A stretch of 64,000 nt of DNA from Nostoc sp. LPT. GTDB lineage: Bacteria; Cyanobacteriota; Cyanobacteriia; Cyanobacteriales; Nostocaceae. Location: positions 1 to 64,000 of the forward strand of contig NZ_JABXKF010000179.1 of the NCBI RefSeq assembly GCF_017115165.1, in the 5' to 3' direction. The notes under the pieces were generated by a model, which saw only the letters and a list, made by a program, of their open reading frames with translations, did no database searches and had not been told where the DNA came from. Position 1 is the stretch's first letter. Every line of letters begins with the position of its first letter. A program made the translations under genes and the position numbers. Below are positions 45,261 to 54,277 of this stretch, one piece after another.

Positions 45261-45413
45261 CTAATAACTTGAGGTAACTGTTATAGTATCGTGTAATAAT
45301 TTTTGAACGCGATCGCACTGAGTAAGAACCCGTAAAATTTGTTCTGATACCTTTGTAGATTTTTCTAAAACAGTAAATTCTTCTTCATAAAGTTGAATTA
45401 CTTTATTTAACAC
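45261..45413 (-). CDS. Small hypothetical protein (50 aa)
   Basis: GTG start, 50 codons: VLNKVIQLYEEEFTVLEKST and SEQILRVLTQCDRVQKLLHD, ending TSSY. A charged amphipathic helical protein, well formed in composition; not recognised. It may be the C-terminal relic of a larger gene, since a TAG lies four codons upstream. It may be co-transcribed with the methyltransferase. Confidence 0.4.
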   Translation of the reverse strand: MLNKVIQLYEEEFTVLEKSTKVSEQILRVLTQCDRVQKLLHDTITVTSSY

Positions 45414-45581
45414 AGGAAAACACTAAATACATATTATTGACTTTGAATATGATCGAGTGCCACAAAAACACTTCACTCTTTGTAATGCTAAAAATTACCC
45501 TAAGTTAGCACACAAGAAGTAACCCTCGACCCTTGTATCAACTGGTGTATAGAGAGATCCAGATATTTGGTAAGAACCAGT

Positions 45582-46124
45582 TTAGTTTGCAAATAGAATC
45601 TGGAAATTGCTCCTGTATATGTATTCTCGTCCACCCCAAGGAATGTAGCAGGTTTTATTTGGTGGATAGTATTTCCCTGGTGTATACTCTCCATCAACCT
45701 TGGCTCGGCAAAAATATAATGTGTTGTTACCATTATTCTCAGTGCCACCAGCAACATTATTACCAACAATGTACCCCGGAAAATTTCCCCATGTCCAGCT
45801 ATTAGCTTTGTACAATATGAGAGGTAATTTATAGGAATATTCTTTACCTCCCCATGAAACGTAGCATCTTTGATTTGGTGGATAGTATTTTCCAGGTGTA
45901 TATTCTCCATCAACCTTGGTAGAGCAAATATACAATGTGTTTCTACCATTATCCTCAGTTCCACCTGTAATATAACGACTAGAATTACTAGTACTGGGTT
46001 TTACCTGAGTCTTTGAAACAGCCGCTAATGAAGGTATTCCTATAGAAACCGCTATTCAAACTGCTAGGAATGTAGCGATCCGATTAAATTTCATTAAATC
46101 TGTTGCGAGTGCTTTTAATTGCAT
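45582..46124 (-). pseudogene. Secreted DM9/DUF3421 repeat protein with in-frame TGA
   Basis: From ATG 46124 the frame gives a signal-peptide-like start (MKFNRIATFLAV), a TGA (complement of 46056-46058), then IAVSIGIPSLAAVSK. Two DM9-type repeats follow, each NTLYxCxxKVDGEYTPGKYYPP and a CY-WGG-EY motif. DM9 repeats are lectin-like and mannose-binding in animals; bacterial roles are unknown. The stop falls inside the signal peptide hydrophobic core, so the protein cannot be exported as read. No frameshift. The overlapping ORF 45500-45964 is the wrong frame. Confidence 0.75.
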
Positions 46125-46531
46125 ATTCAATCAACTCCCATTTTTGATAGTTTTTACTGAATTTATACAAAACGCAAAATAACGTAATAATATGAAAAAT
46201 AAAGCTTTGGGAGAGTGATGAATAATAAATTAATATTTGAAAATATTTAACATATTAAAAACCCAATTTAATATTTTCATTTTTTATTATTCATTCAAAA
46301 AGTAAAAATAAAAAGTTACATTTATACTCAGAAACTATCCTGGTAACGTAGAACGGCGTAGATATTTATAGTTGGAATGAGGCAGGATGGCGCAGCAGTA
46401 GCGAGTCAACTACCTACACCTCACAACAGCAACGGTATCGGGTGTGAAAGCTTATCACCCGTAATACCATTGCTGGTATTCTAAAAACGGCAAGACCATT
46501 GCCAGATAATTGGCAAAGCAAAAGTAAAATA
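46125..46531. other. Gene-free AT-rich spacer upstream of the permease
   Basis: About 400 bases of low-GC sequence with no supported gene or tRNA. A weak GGTATCGGGTGTGAAAGCTT / TCACCCGTAATACC palindrome is seen at about 46431-46468. Confidence 0.4.
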
Positions 46532-48118
46532 ATGGAAATCGCTACAACCAGAGTACCGCGTTGGTTCGTTCGCAGAGACATTGATGGTTTATTTGGGCTG
46601 GCGCTTGATAATTTTATTCAAATTTTATTGATTGTGAATTTGTGCCAAGGAGTGCTTGGCTTTCCTGAGTCGTTAGTTTATAGGCGGATTTTGCCAGGAG
46701 TTGCAATCAGTTTGATTGTTGGTAATTTCTATTACGCAAAGCTAGCCAAAGAGCAAGGCAAAGGTGAGCAGAGGGACGATATTACTGCTTTGCCTTATGG
46801 GATTAACACCGTCAGCCTTTTTGCTTATATTTTTCTGGTGATGCTGCCTGTAAAATTGGCGGCAATTTCTAGTGGTGCATCTGGCGAACAAGCTGCTAAA
46901 TTAGCTTGGCAAGCAGGATTGGTGGCTTGCTTTGGTTCTGGTTTGATAGAATTTGTCGGGGCTTGGGGAGGAGAAGCACTCCGCCGCCTCGCCCCTCGTG
47001 CAGCATTGCTTTCCACTTTGGGTGGTATTGCAATCACTTTTATTGCCATTGGTTTTCTATTTCGTACTTATGCCAATCCTGTAGTCGGCTTGGTGCCTCT
47101 TGGTGTAATTCTATTGACTTATTTTGGGCGAGTGCAATTTGCCATACCTGGCGGCTTGTTGGCAGTTCTGTTGGGAATTGCCCTTGCTTGGGTAACAGGT
47201 TTAGCTAGTTGGGATCATGCCAAGTTTATCGCTACCCTGCAACCAATAAGGCTTTATCTCCCTTCTTTGTGGCTGGGAGAATTGTGGAGCAGTCGTTCAG
47301 TTTTGGTTGAATATTTCAGTATCATTCTACCAATGGGATTATTTAATCTTGTTGGCAGTCTCCAGAATTTAGAAAGTGCCTCAGCTGCGGGTGATACTTA
47401 TCCTGTAGCTCCCTGTCTGAGGGTAAATGGTATTGGTACATTAGTTGCTGCTATTTGTGGTTCCTGTTTCCCGACTACTATTTATATTGGTCATCCTGGC
47501 TGGAAAGCTATGGGAGCAAGAGTTGGTTATTCTATACTCAATGGTATAATTATGAGCTTGCTTTGCCTAAGTGGAACTGTGGCAATGCTGGCTTACTTTG
47601 TGCCGATTGAAGCTGGAATGGCAATTGTGTTGTGGATTGGGATTGTGATTGTCGCTCAAAGCTTTACAGCCACTCCGTCGCACCATGCACCTGCTGTGGT
47701 TGTTGGTCTATTACCCGGCATTGCTGGTTGGGGTGCGCTAATTGCGAAAAATGCACTTCGGGCAGCAGGTTTGGGCACGCCGGAAAAACCTTTGACACCA
47801 ACCTTGATTGAGCAGTTTAAGTTAAGCGATACGTATATTGATGGGGCTTTTGCTCTTGAGCAAGGGTTTATTTTTTCCGCGATGATTTTAGCTGGCATCA
47901 CAGTTTATATTATTGAGCGCAAGTTTCGCCAAGCTGCCTATTGGTCTATAGTCGCTGCTGTCATTTCCTGGGTTGGGTTGATGCACAGTTATCGTTGGAC
48001 TGTTGCAGATACAGTTGTTAATTTCGGCACTGGAACTGGTACGCCTTGGGCTATTGGCTATATAATGCTTGCAATTCTCTTTTTCTATGTTGATTGGCAA
48101 GAAAGACGTAAGGCTTGA
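46532..48118 (+). CDS. NCS2-type (xanthine/uracil-like) permease
   Basis: 528 residues from ATG 46532 (MEIATTRVPRWFVRRDIDG); the longer open frame begins with TTG. About 12-14 hydrophobic segments. The N-terminal RRDIDGLFGLALDNFIQILLI motif and GDTYPVAPCLRVNGIGTLVA (substrate-binding region of AzgA-like NCS2 proteins) are present. It likely transports a nucleobase or related compound by H+ symport. The exact substrate is unknown. No operon partner. Confidence 0.82.
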   Translation: MEIATTRVPRWFVRRDIDGLFGLALDNFIQILLIVNLCQGVLGFPESLVYRRILPGVAISLIVGNFYYAKLAKEQGKGEQRDDITALPYGINTVSLFAYIFLVMLPVKLAAISSGASGEQAAKLAWQAGLVACFGSGLIEFVGAWGGEALRRLAPRAALLSTLGGIAITFIAIGFLFRTYANPVVGLVPLGVILLTYFGRVQFAIPGGLLAVLLGIALAWVTGLASWDHAKFIATLQPIRLYLPSLWLGELWSSRSVLVEYFSIILPMGLFNLVGSLQNLESASAAGDTYPVAPCLRVNGIGTLVAAICGSCFPTTIYIGHPGWKAMGARVGYSILNGIIMSLLCLSGTVAMLAYFVPIEAGMAIVLWIGIVIVAQSFTATPSHHAPAVVVGLLPGIAGWGALIAKNALRAAGLGTPEKPLTPTLIEQFKLSDTYIDGAFALEQGFIFSAMILAGITVYIIERKFRQAAYWSIVAAVISWVGLMHSYRWTVADTVVNFGTGTGTPWAIGYIMLAILFFYVDWQERRKA

Positions 48119-48155
48119 TGCCATATTGCATAAAAGTTGAATTATCTAGATGAGA

Positions 48156-48779
48156 TTAGTCAATAAGTTGTGGGGTGGGAATTTGCGTATCGATATCTGC
48201 TTGGGAATAAGTGGGGAGCAACCAGCTACTATCACCCGCCTTGAATACTTTGGCAGGTTCAACATTCAATTCAATTGCACCAGTGGCTGGATTAGTTCTA
48301 GCAAGAGACTGTGTACCATCGACAAACTTAACGGCGATTGGTTGAGTCAGTTCTTGTGGTTGAGCGTTCGGGCCTAGAATCACTTGAGAACCTGCGGGTA
48401 AGTAAATGCCATCGCAATCCCAATCATCATCCGTGATTGTTCCTGCGCCCAGAAAGTAGAGTTGGGTTGGAGATTTTTTTGGTTTATTGGCATAGACAGC
48501 CAAAGTCTTTCCAGTTTCATTACGGCACTGTGCCCGCTTTCTAGCTGTTTCTATGACATATTTCTGAAACTGCAATTGTGCCAGTCGCTGCTGGAATTGC
48601 TCAGGTGTATAGCCAGCTTGCTCAGGTGTATTCTTTACAGTTAGAAGTTGATTGAGCGCTTGAGTAACCTCAGCATAGTCAGCCCCCTTAGTGAAATCCT
48701 TACCTGCCCAAGAGGGTTGAGCAATTAGCAGGTTCACCATTAACACCAGAGCAATAAGAACAATTTTGAGAAACTGCAT
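48156..48779 (-). CDS. Exported protein of unknown function
   Basis: 207 residues with a clear signal peptide (FLKIVLIALVLMVNLLIAQPSWAG, cleavage after WAG or SWA). Two cysteines remain in the mature part, in RAQCRNETG and DDWDCDGIYLP. The C-terminal half is beta-rich (YLPAGSQVILG). It ends a few bases after the permease stop on the other strand. I recall similar cyanobacterial proteins only as hypothetical. Periplasmic location is inferred. Confidence 0.75.
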   Translation of the reverse strand: MQFLKIVLIALVLMVNLLIAQPSWAGKDFTKGADYAEVTQALNQLLTVKNTPEQAGYTPEQFQQRLAQLQFQKYVIETARKRAQCRNETGKTLAVYANKPKKSPTQLYFLGAGTITDDDWDCDGIYLPAGSQVILGPNAQPQELTQPIAVKFVDGTQSLARTNPATGAIELNVEPAKVFKAGDSSWLLPTYSQADIDTQIPTPQLID

Positions 48780-48975
48780 ATATTTATCCTTTTTTTGAAA
48801 TTAGTGTTCAGTACTACTGAAACTTTACCAGATTTCAAATCTTTGAAAATTTTGCTCGCGATCGCACCAATAATAGCCATAAGATTAATTAATAGCCCTA
48901 CAAGCTCTCCTCAATGTCTAAATAACTTGTAATTTGTAATAGCCTAAACAGTTAACTAGTAACTGATGGCTGATG

Positions 48976-49656
48976 TTAAACTCTTAACTGGGTGACGGCG
49001 ATATTGCCGGAAAAACATACGTCCACATCGCTACCAGGAGTGCGATCGCGTTTGCCATATTCCCCTACATAATAAAAATTATCGCCTTCAATTCGATAGT
49101 TCACGGGCAAAGGTTTGGTACAGGCTTGGCAAAATACCACATCAGGATCTGGTTCTCCTGGTTGCAGATGCGGCAGATTTACATTCCAGAAACTTCCTGG
49201 TTCTAGGGGACGCTTGAGTAAATCCGCTAAAACTTCAGCTGTGAATTTGGCAGCCAGATCCCAATCAAAATTCTGCTTGGCTTTGCGATACTGGGAAATG
49301 GCAACTCCGGGAATACCGTGCATTGCGGCTTCCCGCACGGCGGCCACTGTGCCAGAAATATAGGCATCGACTCCCAAGTTCCCCCCAGCGTTGATACCTG
49401 AAAGTACAAACTTGACATCTGCTGCAATTTGTGTTAGCGCAATTCTTACACAATCAGCGGGAGTACCTGCGATCGCATACTCAGTCTCAGAACGTCGCTG
49501 GAGGTTGATAGCACGAGTCGTAGTAACTTGATGTCCACAGCCAGACTGATGATCGGCAGGAGCAGCGATAATAGAATTTTTGCCGTTTACAGCTTTGAGC
49601 AGCGCTTGGATACCAGGGGCATCAATGCCATCGTCGTTAGTTAAAAGTATAGTCAT
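48976..49656 (-). CDS. surE: 5'/3'-nucleotidase SurE
   Basis: 226-residue phosphatase that dephosphorylates nucleoside monophosphates and polyphosphate. The N-terminal LLTNDDGIDAPGI carries metal ligands D8 and D9. The SGCGHQVT region follows, then the PADCVRIAL motif and LSGINAGGNLGVDAYISGTV with the catalytic asparagine. The usual length is about 225-265. It is followed by no partner; its divergent promoter region faces psb32. Confidence 0.95.
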   Translation of the reverse strand: MTILLTNDDGIDAPGIQALLKAVNGKNSIIAAPADHQSGCGHQVTTTRAINLQRRSETEYAIAGTPADCVRIALTQIAADVKFVLSGINAGGNLGVDAYISGTVAAVREAAMHGIPGVAISQYRKAKQNFDWDLAAKFTAEVLADLLKRPLEPGSFWNVNLPHLQPGEPDPDVVFCQACTKPLPVNYRIEGDNFYYVGEYGKRDRTPGSDVDVCFSGNIAVTQLRV

Positions 49657-50000
49657 GTATATATGATATTGATTTAGCTAAAATATCAGAAAAATGCAGA
49701 TATCAACCATCACATAGACATTTAGAGCAGAATTCAGAATACAGGAGTCAAAACACGCTTTATACCTGGGTAACAGACGAATCATTGTCTACCTCACCTA
49801 CTGAAAATTTGCTGTATATAAATTAAATATGCATCATCCAGAACCCTTGTAGAGACGTAGCAGTATAACGTCTTGACATTCTTTTTCACTCAGATATCTA
49901 GAGTACGGCAGAAAAAACTACTCGCAGATATGAAAAAATATGGCGTTGCTAAACCAAAATTATGAATCATGCGATATGATTTCTAGATGGTTTGCAAATT

Positions 50001-50039
50001 CCGCCCTAAGCATTTGGGTTAATTCCCAAAATGGGCGGT
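50001..50039. promoter_or_regulatory. Structured hairpin in the surE-psb32 divergent spacer
   Basis: CCGCCC and GGGCGG form an outer stem; CATTTGGG and CCCAAAATG form an inner stem (one bulged A) around TTAATT. No gene is nearby on either side for about 170 bases. It could end or form part of a small RNA; no further support. Confidence 0.4.
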
Positions 50040-50243
50040 ATTTCTTGTCACTAGTAAGGCGGTTAGCGTCAGGTTAATGCTTGCAGCCGTCCTTAGAACA
50101 AGTTTGTGTAATCAAAAATCCCGTACAATATACATATTTGCTGAGAATATCAGAAATTTTACACTGGAGAAAATCGGGAACGAGGTGATTTTTGCAGTGG
50201 TTCTGTAGTATTTTTGGTGCAAGTCTGTCTTAGGGATCACACG

Positions 50244-50981
50244 ATGAAACAGCTCCTCAAACAAGTTTTTAGCAGTCAAAAACACCTCATCCGGCTAATT
50301 CTACCTTTGGTGACGGTTATTTTCGCAGCCTCGCTGTTTGCCACACCTGCTTTAGCCACAGGTGTGTATCAAATACCCAACCTGACAGCCGGGAATGACA
50401 CCTGGGTTTTGGATCAAGGTGAAGTCATCAGCCGTCTGAATGAAGGCAAGATTAGCAGCGCTTTTAAGGATTTGGCAAAGCAAACAGATAAGGAAGTCAG
50501 AATTGTTACTGTTCGCCGACTCGACTACGGCGAAACACCAGAAAGCTTTACTAAAGAACTGTTTGAAAAATGGTTTCCGACAAAAGCAGCCCAAGCTAAT
50601 CAAACCTTATTGGTTCTCGATACAGTTACCAATAGTACTGCCATTATTACTGGGGATCAAGTCAAGCCAATACTTACTGACTCTATTGGCGAGAGTATAG
50701 CTACTGAAACAGTAAGCGTGCCGTTACGCAATGGTGACAAATACAATCAGGCATTTCTTGATGCAAGCGATCGCCTTGTCGCCGTTCTCTCTGGCAAAAC
50801 CGATCCAGGCCCACCCCAAATAACTGACAATGTGCAGGTTGGAGGCACTTTCAAGAAAGCAGAAGAAACCAACCAAGGTAACGCTACTGCTTGGGTAGTT
50901 GGATTATTAATTGCTGCCACCGTTATCCCAATGGCAACTTACTATATCTATCAGATAAATCAGCCCTCATCTAATGGGTAA
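50244..50981 (+). CDS. psb32: TPM-domain photosystem II repair protein Psb32-like
   Basis: 245 residues from ATG 50244 (MKQLLKQVFSSQ). A signal peptide with hydrophobic core (LVTVIFAASLFATPALA) is followed by the TPM domain (DQGEVISRLNEGKISSAF, RIVTVRRLDYGETPESF and LLVLDTVTNSTAIITG) and one C-terminal membrane helix (AWVVGLLIAATVIPMATYYIY). Psb32 homologues protect photosystem II from photodamage and speed its repair at the thylakoid lumen side. Other TPM proteins are possible, but this layout fits Psb32. Confidence 0.85.
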   Translation: MKQLLKQVFSSQKHLIRLILPLVTVIFAASLFATPALATGVYQIPNLTAGNDTWVLDQGEVISRLNEGKISSAFKDLAKQTDKEVRIVTVRRLDYGETPESFTKELFEKWFPTKAAQANQTLLVLDTVTNSTAIITGDQVKPILTDSIGESIATETVSVPLRNGDKYNQAFLDASDRLVAVLSGKTDPGPPQITDNVQVGGTFKKAEETNQGNATAWVVGLLIAATVIPMATYYIYQINQPSSNG

Positions 50982-50989
50982 TGGTGGAG

Positions 50990-51033
50990 TTAGGAGTTAG
51001 GAGTTATGAATTTCTAACTCTTAACTCCTCACT
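50990..51033. terminator. Inverted GTTAGGA repeats between convergent genes
   Basis: GTTAGGAGTTAGGAGTTA and TAACTCTTAACTCC face each other and can fold to a hairpin. They lie between psb32 and the DUF4346 gene, so they may work as a two-way terminator built from STRR units. Confidence 0.55.
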
Positions 51034-51423
51034 TTAATCTTGAACATACTCTTGCCCTGTAACTAAAGCTACCTCAGCCCGAACAAATTCTCGACCTAAA
51101 TAAGCTGCGTGATCTAATTGAGTTACAGGAGGGGGCTGAGTTTCTTCAAAAATTTTCACGCAAAGTTCTTTCGCCGTTCTGGCGCTAAAAACTGTTGTAT
51201 GAGTTCGTTCTACCTTTTCTCGCGCTGGAATAACCTTTCCCGTTTCAGGATCGACAGCTAAACCGCGATCGTCAATTACATTTGTAAAATGCTTGGCATA
51301 AATTAATCCTGCGTCTCGATCTAAGTAAATAATGAAATATCCACCTGGATCGAGGTCAATATGACGCTGGGAAAGTTTATCATCAATTGCGGCTAAATCT
51401 TCAACTATTAAATCCATAAGCAT
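51034..51423 (-). CDS. DUF4346 family protein
   Basis: 129 residues (127 from the second ATG). Typical segments: GYFIIYLDRDAGLIYAKHF, ERTHTTVFSARTAKELCVKI and LDHAAYLGREFVRAEVAL. It is soluble. A conserved cyanobacterial family; in other organisms the domain is attached to proteins of one-carbon metabolism, but no function is proven. Single gene. Confidence 0.72.
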   Translation of the reverse strand: MLMDLIVEDLAAIDDKLSQRHIDLDPGGYFIIYLDRDAGLIYAKHFTNVIDDRGLAVDPETGKVIPAREKVERTHTTVFSARTAKELCVKIFEETQPPPVTQLDHAAYLGREFVRAEVALVTGQEYVQD

Positions 51424-51540
51424 TATAAAAAGAAATTTTCTTTTTTCAGGGTTTTTACACTCTATATTAAGTGTAATTCCTATCTTCCTTAGTATTCTTC
51501 ATATCTTTAGTATTTTTGTGAATACTTTTACTTAAAAAAC

Positions 51541-51775
51541 GCATCAAGGGGCAATTGCTCAGTACACGCAAGCGATTGAGCTTGATCCTAACTACGTTTA
51601 AGCTTACTTTTATCGGGGTAATGCTCTAGCTTTAGAAGGACAACCGCAAAAAGGAATTGAGGATTTACAGAAAGCTGCGGCTATCTTAGAATCTCAAGGA
51701 CAATCAGAATGGGCAGCAGCAATGCGCCAACAAGAAGAAATTATTCAAGAAGGGATTCAAGACGGTGAATTTTGA
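51541..51775 (+). pseudogene. TPR-protein C-terminal remnant with in-frame TAA
   Basis: The frame reads GAIAQYTQAIELDPNYV, then TAA (51599-51601), then AYFYRGNALALEGQPQKGIE and AMRQQEEIIQEGIQDGEF before TGA 51773-51775. This is the end of a tetratricopeptide-repeat protein. No upstream TPR units or start are found, so it is a fragment with an added nonsense codon. The remainder of 51424-51908 shows nothing else. Confidence 0.75.
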
Positions 51776-51908
51776 CGAATGGTAGCAGAAATATCGTCTC
51801 AATCGCCAACAGTATAATTTCACAATTTTGAAAATAAGGAAAATTTGCATCTGTTTGCCGAGTAAAGCTTAATTATTCGGCAAATGTTACGAAAGTAGTT
51901 CCTTTTCC

Positions 51909-53087
51909 TCAAGCATTTTTCTCACTAAATGGCAACTCTGCATTAATTGCCTCAATCTGCTGCTGTTCGAGTTGATTCACTTCCTTAATATAGGGAAGTA
52001 AAATTTGTCCTAAACGATTATTGTAAAAGCGGTGCAGACTGTGATTGGGCATAGCGGGGAAACCTCGCCGTTTTTTGTGTCGCCCACCCGCGCCAGGGTC
52101 AAAAATTTGGATACCGTTAGCGATCGCCCACTCAATCGGTGCATAATAACAAGCATCAAAATGTAAGCAATCTATTTCTTGAAAACTGCCCCAATAGCGT
52201 CCGTAGAGTTTGTCACCTTTAAATAAACAAAAGGACATTCCTAAAGGATGAGAGTTATCTTCTTCGCTATATGCGGCAACAAACAAGACTCGATGGCGAT
52301 AATCACTGTGTAGCTGCTCAAAAAACCTCCGTGTGAGATACTTGCTACCCCACCAGCCAAACTTATCACAGGTGTCAGCATAGAATTGGTGCATCAAGGG
52401 AAACAAAGACTGAGGAATTTGATCCCCAGCCAGTGGTTGCAATCGTAAACCTGCTTTTTCCACAGCTTTGCGTTCCCGCTTGATATTGCGGCGCTGATTG
52501 GCGTTAAACACCTTCAAGTAATCATCAAAAGTTTTAAAGCCAGCATTTTCCCAGATATAGCTGTGGTGCAGCCAAGTTGTAAAGCCATGCCGTTCTAGCA
52601 TCGGACGCCATTGGGGATCGACGTAGAGAAAATGACACCCAGAAATCCGATTTTTGGAGCAAAAAGTGTCAATTTCATGCACCATCAGCGCTGTGATTTC
52701 ATCCTCATCTTCTCCTGGGGCGATTAAGAACCGATAACCTTCTGCTGGGGTGAATGGTGTCATTCCCAGCAATTTTGGGTAATATTGGACTCCAATGCGA
52801 TCGGCTAACTCTGCCCATTGGTGATCGAAAACAAATTCACCAGAGCTATGTCCTTTAAGATAAAGTGGCGCAGCCGCAATCAGCGTTTTATCTCGCCACA
52901 ATGTCAAGTGATTTGGCAACCAACCAGTTTTAGCCGTAACACTCTGGGAGGTTTCGAGATTGTTCAACCATTCCCATTCTAAAAATGGTGTTTTGAGTGG
53001 CATTGCCAAAGCATTCCAGGCATTTTGGGGTACTTCAGCAATTTTGTTCGTCCAAAAGACAGAATAGCGAGGCTTAAGTTGTTCCAC
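51909..53087 (-). CDS. DUF482 / FemAB-like GNAT-fold acyltransferase
   Basis: 392 residues of the DUF482 (FemAB-like) family, with two GNAT-like halves. Recognisable parts: PFLEWEWLNNLETSQS, APLYLKGHSSGEFVFDHQWA, LHHSYIWENAGF, FNANQRRNIKRERKAVE, FYADTCDKFGWWGSKYLTR and FDPGAGGRHKKRRGF. These proteins are thought to transfer an acyl or amino-acyl group, perhaps to cell-envelope components. Substrate unknown. Cytoplasmic; no membrane segment. Confidence 0.85.
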   Translation of the reverse strand: MEQLKPRYSVFWTNKIAEVPQNAWNALAMPLKTPFLEWEWLNNLETSQSVTAKTGWLPNHLTLWRDKTLIAAAPLYLKGHSSGEFVFDHQWAELADRIGVQYYPKLLGMTPFTPAEGYRFLIAPGEDEDEITALMVHEIDTFCSKNRISGCHFLYVDPQWRPMLERHGFTTWLHHSYIWENAGFKTFDDYLKVFNANQRRNIKRERKAVEKAGLRLQPLAGDQIPQSLFPLMHQFYADTCDKFGWWGSKYLTRRFFEQLHSDYRHRVLFVAAYSEEDNSHPLGMSFCLFKGDKLYGRYWGSFQEIDCLHFDACYYAPIEWAIANGIQIFDPGAGGRHKKRRGFPAMPNHSLHRFYNNRLGQILLPYIKEVNQLEQQQIEAINAELPFSEKNA

Positions 53088-53090
53088 TTT

Positions 53091-53165
53091 TTAGGGACTG
53101 GGGACTAGGGACTAGGGACTTGGGACTTGGGACTAGGGACTGAGGGACTAGGGACTGGGAGTAGG
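53091..53165. repeat. GGGACTA heptamer array
   Basis: About nine GGGACTA/GGGACTT/GGGACTG units directly upstream of the DUF482 gene (minus strand), so they lie in its 5' leader. A further STRR family with the same 7-bp period. Confidence 0.85.
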
Positions 53166-53242
53166 AGAATAAGGAAAATACACCAACCATACCGGATGCT
53201 CAATACCCAATACCCAATCCTTAATCCCTTATTTAGCGTAAT

Positions 53243-53983
53243 CTAATCTGCTGGTCGTTGCAGGCGATAGTGCAAAAACACTTCTTGCTCAACTGTATGA
53301 ACTTCTATGAGTTGTAACTTGGGAGCCAAATCAGCTAAAAATCCTTTCCCTTCTACAGGTGTGGGTGCGGTATTACCACCTAAAATCAGTGGACAGACAG
53401 TTAGCCATAATTCATCAATTAAATCTAGTTCCAACAAGGAAGCGACTAATTCACCTCCACCCAAAACCACCAATCGTGTTATATGTAGAGTGGCTAGTTG
53501 CTTCAAAGCTGCGGAAATGTCAATTTCTCGCGTTGGTGTTTCAAAAACCAGAATCTGCTCAAATTCTGAAGGGTACTCCTGTACTCCGATTCCCAGAGTT
53601 GAGTAAAACGTCTGTAAGCGTTCTTTCCACGAAAATTCTCCTGCTCTTGTCGTGAGTAGCCAGCGTCTAACTGGTTGTTTAAAAAAGTGAATTTCCGGAT
53701 TAAGGTTTGCAGAGTTTGTAATCACTATATGAACTGGTTGCCGAGGCTTCCCTCCTTGCGCCCGAAGTTGCACTAGAGTTGGATCGGTTACAGTAAGTGT
53801 TGTTCCATAAGCGTCCAGAGTCCCAGCACCGAATAATACGGCATCAGAGGCAGCAATTTGTTTTTCTAAGTGTGCTTTATCAACCCTTGAGCCAAACCGA
53901 GCAGGCGATCGCTTAAAATCTGCTATCTTGCCATCTGCACTCATTGCTAAAACAACTGTAGTATGAGGACGATGTTCCAACAT
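53243..53983 (-). CDS. RibD C-terminal (reductase) domain protein
   Basis: 246 residues of the RibD_C/dihydrofolate-reductase-like fold without the N-terminal deaminase. Motifs: VVLAMSADGKIADFKRSPARFG, SDAVLFGAGTLDAYG, HIVITNSANL and VVLGGGELVASLLELDLIDELWLTVCPLILGG. In riboflavin synthesis this domain reduces the ribosyl-aminopyrimidine with NADPH. Stand-alone copies act as the separate reductase or on related pterins. The substrate is likely but not proven to be the riboflavin precursor. Confidence 0.82.
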   Translation of the reverse strand: MLEHRPHTTVVLAMSADGKIADFKRSPARFGSRVDKAHLEKQIAASDAVLFGAGTLDAYGTTLTVTDPTLVQLRAQGGKPRQPVHIVITNSANLNPEIHFFKQPVRRWLLTTRAGEFSWKERLQTFYSTLGIGVQEYPSEFEQILVFETPTREIDISAALKQLATLHITRLVVLGGGELVASLLELDLIDELWLTVCPLILGGNTAPTPVEGKGFLADLAPKLQLIEVHTVEQEVFLHYRLQRPAD

Positions 53984-54277
53984 TAAATTGATTTGATAGT
54001 TTTAATATTTTCTTTAGTCGTGTGTAGATTCTCAAAAAAACCATACCTGCGAGCCACTATTTTATAATTTCACCACTGTTATTGATATGCAACACAAATC
54101 GCTTTTACATCTAGCATATACGAGTTTTGGTATACCACGTTTCTTTTTGAATTATAGCAATTTGTTATTTTTAAACATTGAAAATAAAATTCTGATCATT
54201 TAATAAAATGTCTCATCTAGCTAGTCTAATTGCATATCTTTGGTGTTGTAGATTGCAGGTGCAAAGTGAGACAGTCG

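Noticed and set aside
45500..45964. 154-codon minus-strand ORF over the DM9 gene
   Set aside because: It is a different frame of the same DNA; the DM9 repeats are read in the 45582-46124 frame.
43602..46058. Selenocysteine reading of the two TGA codons
   Set aside because: Neither position is a known selenocysteine site and no SECIS-like hairpin is visible after the codons; one lies in a signal peptide.
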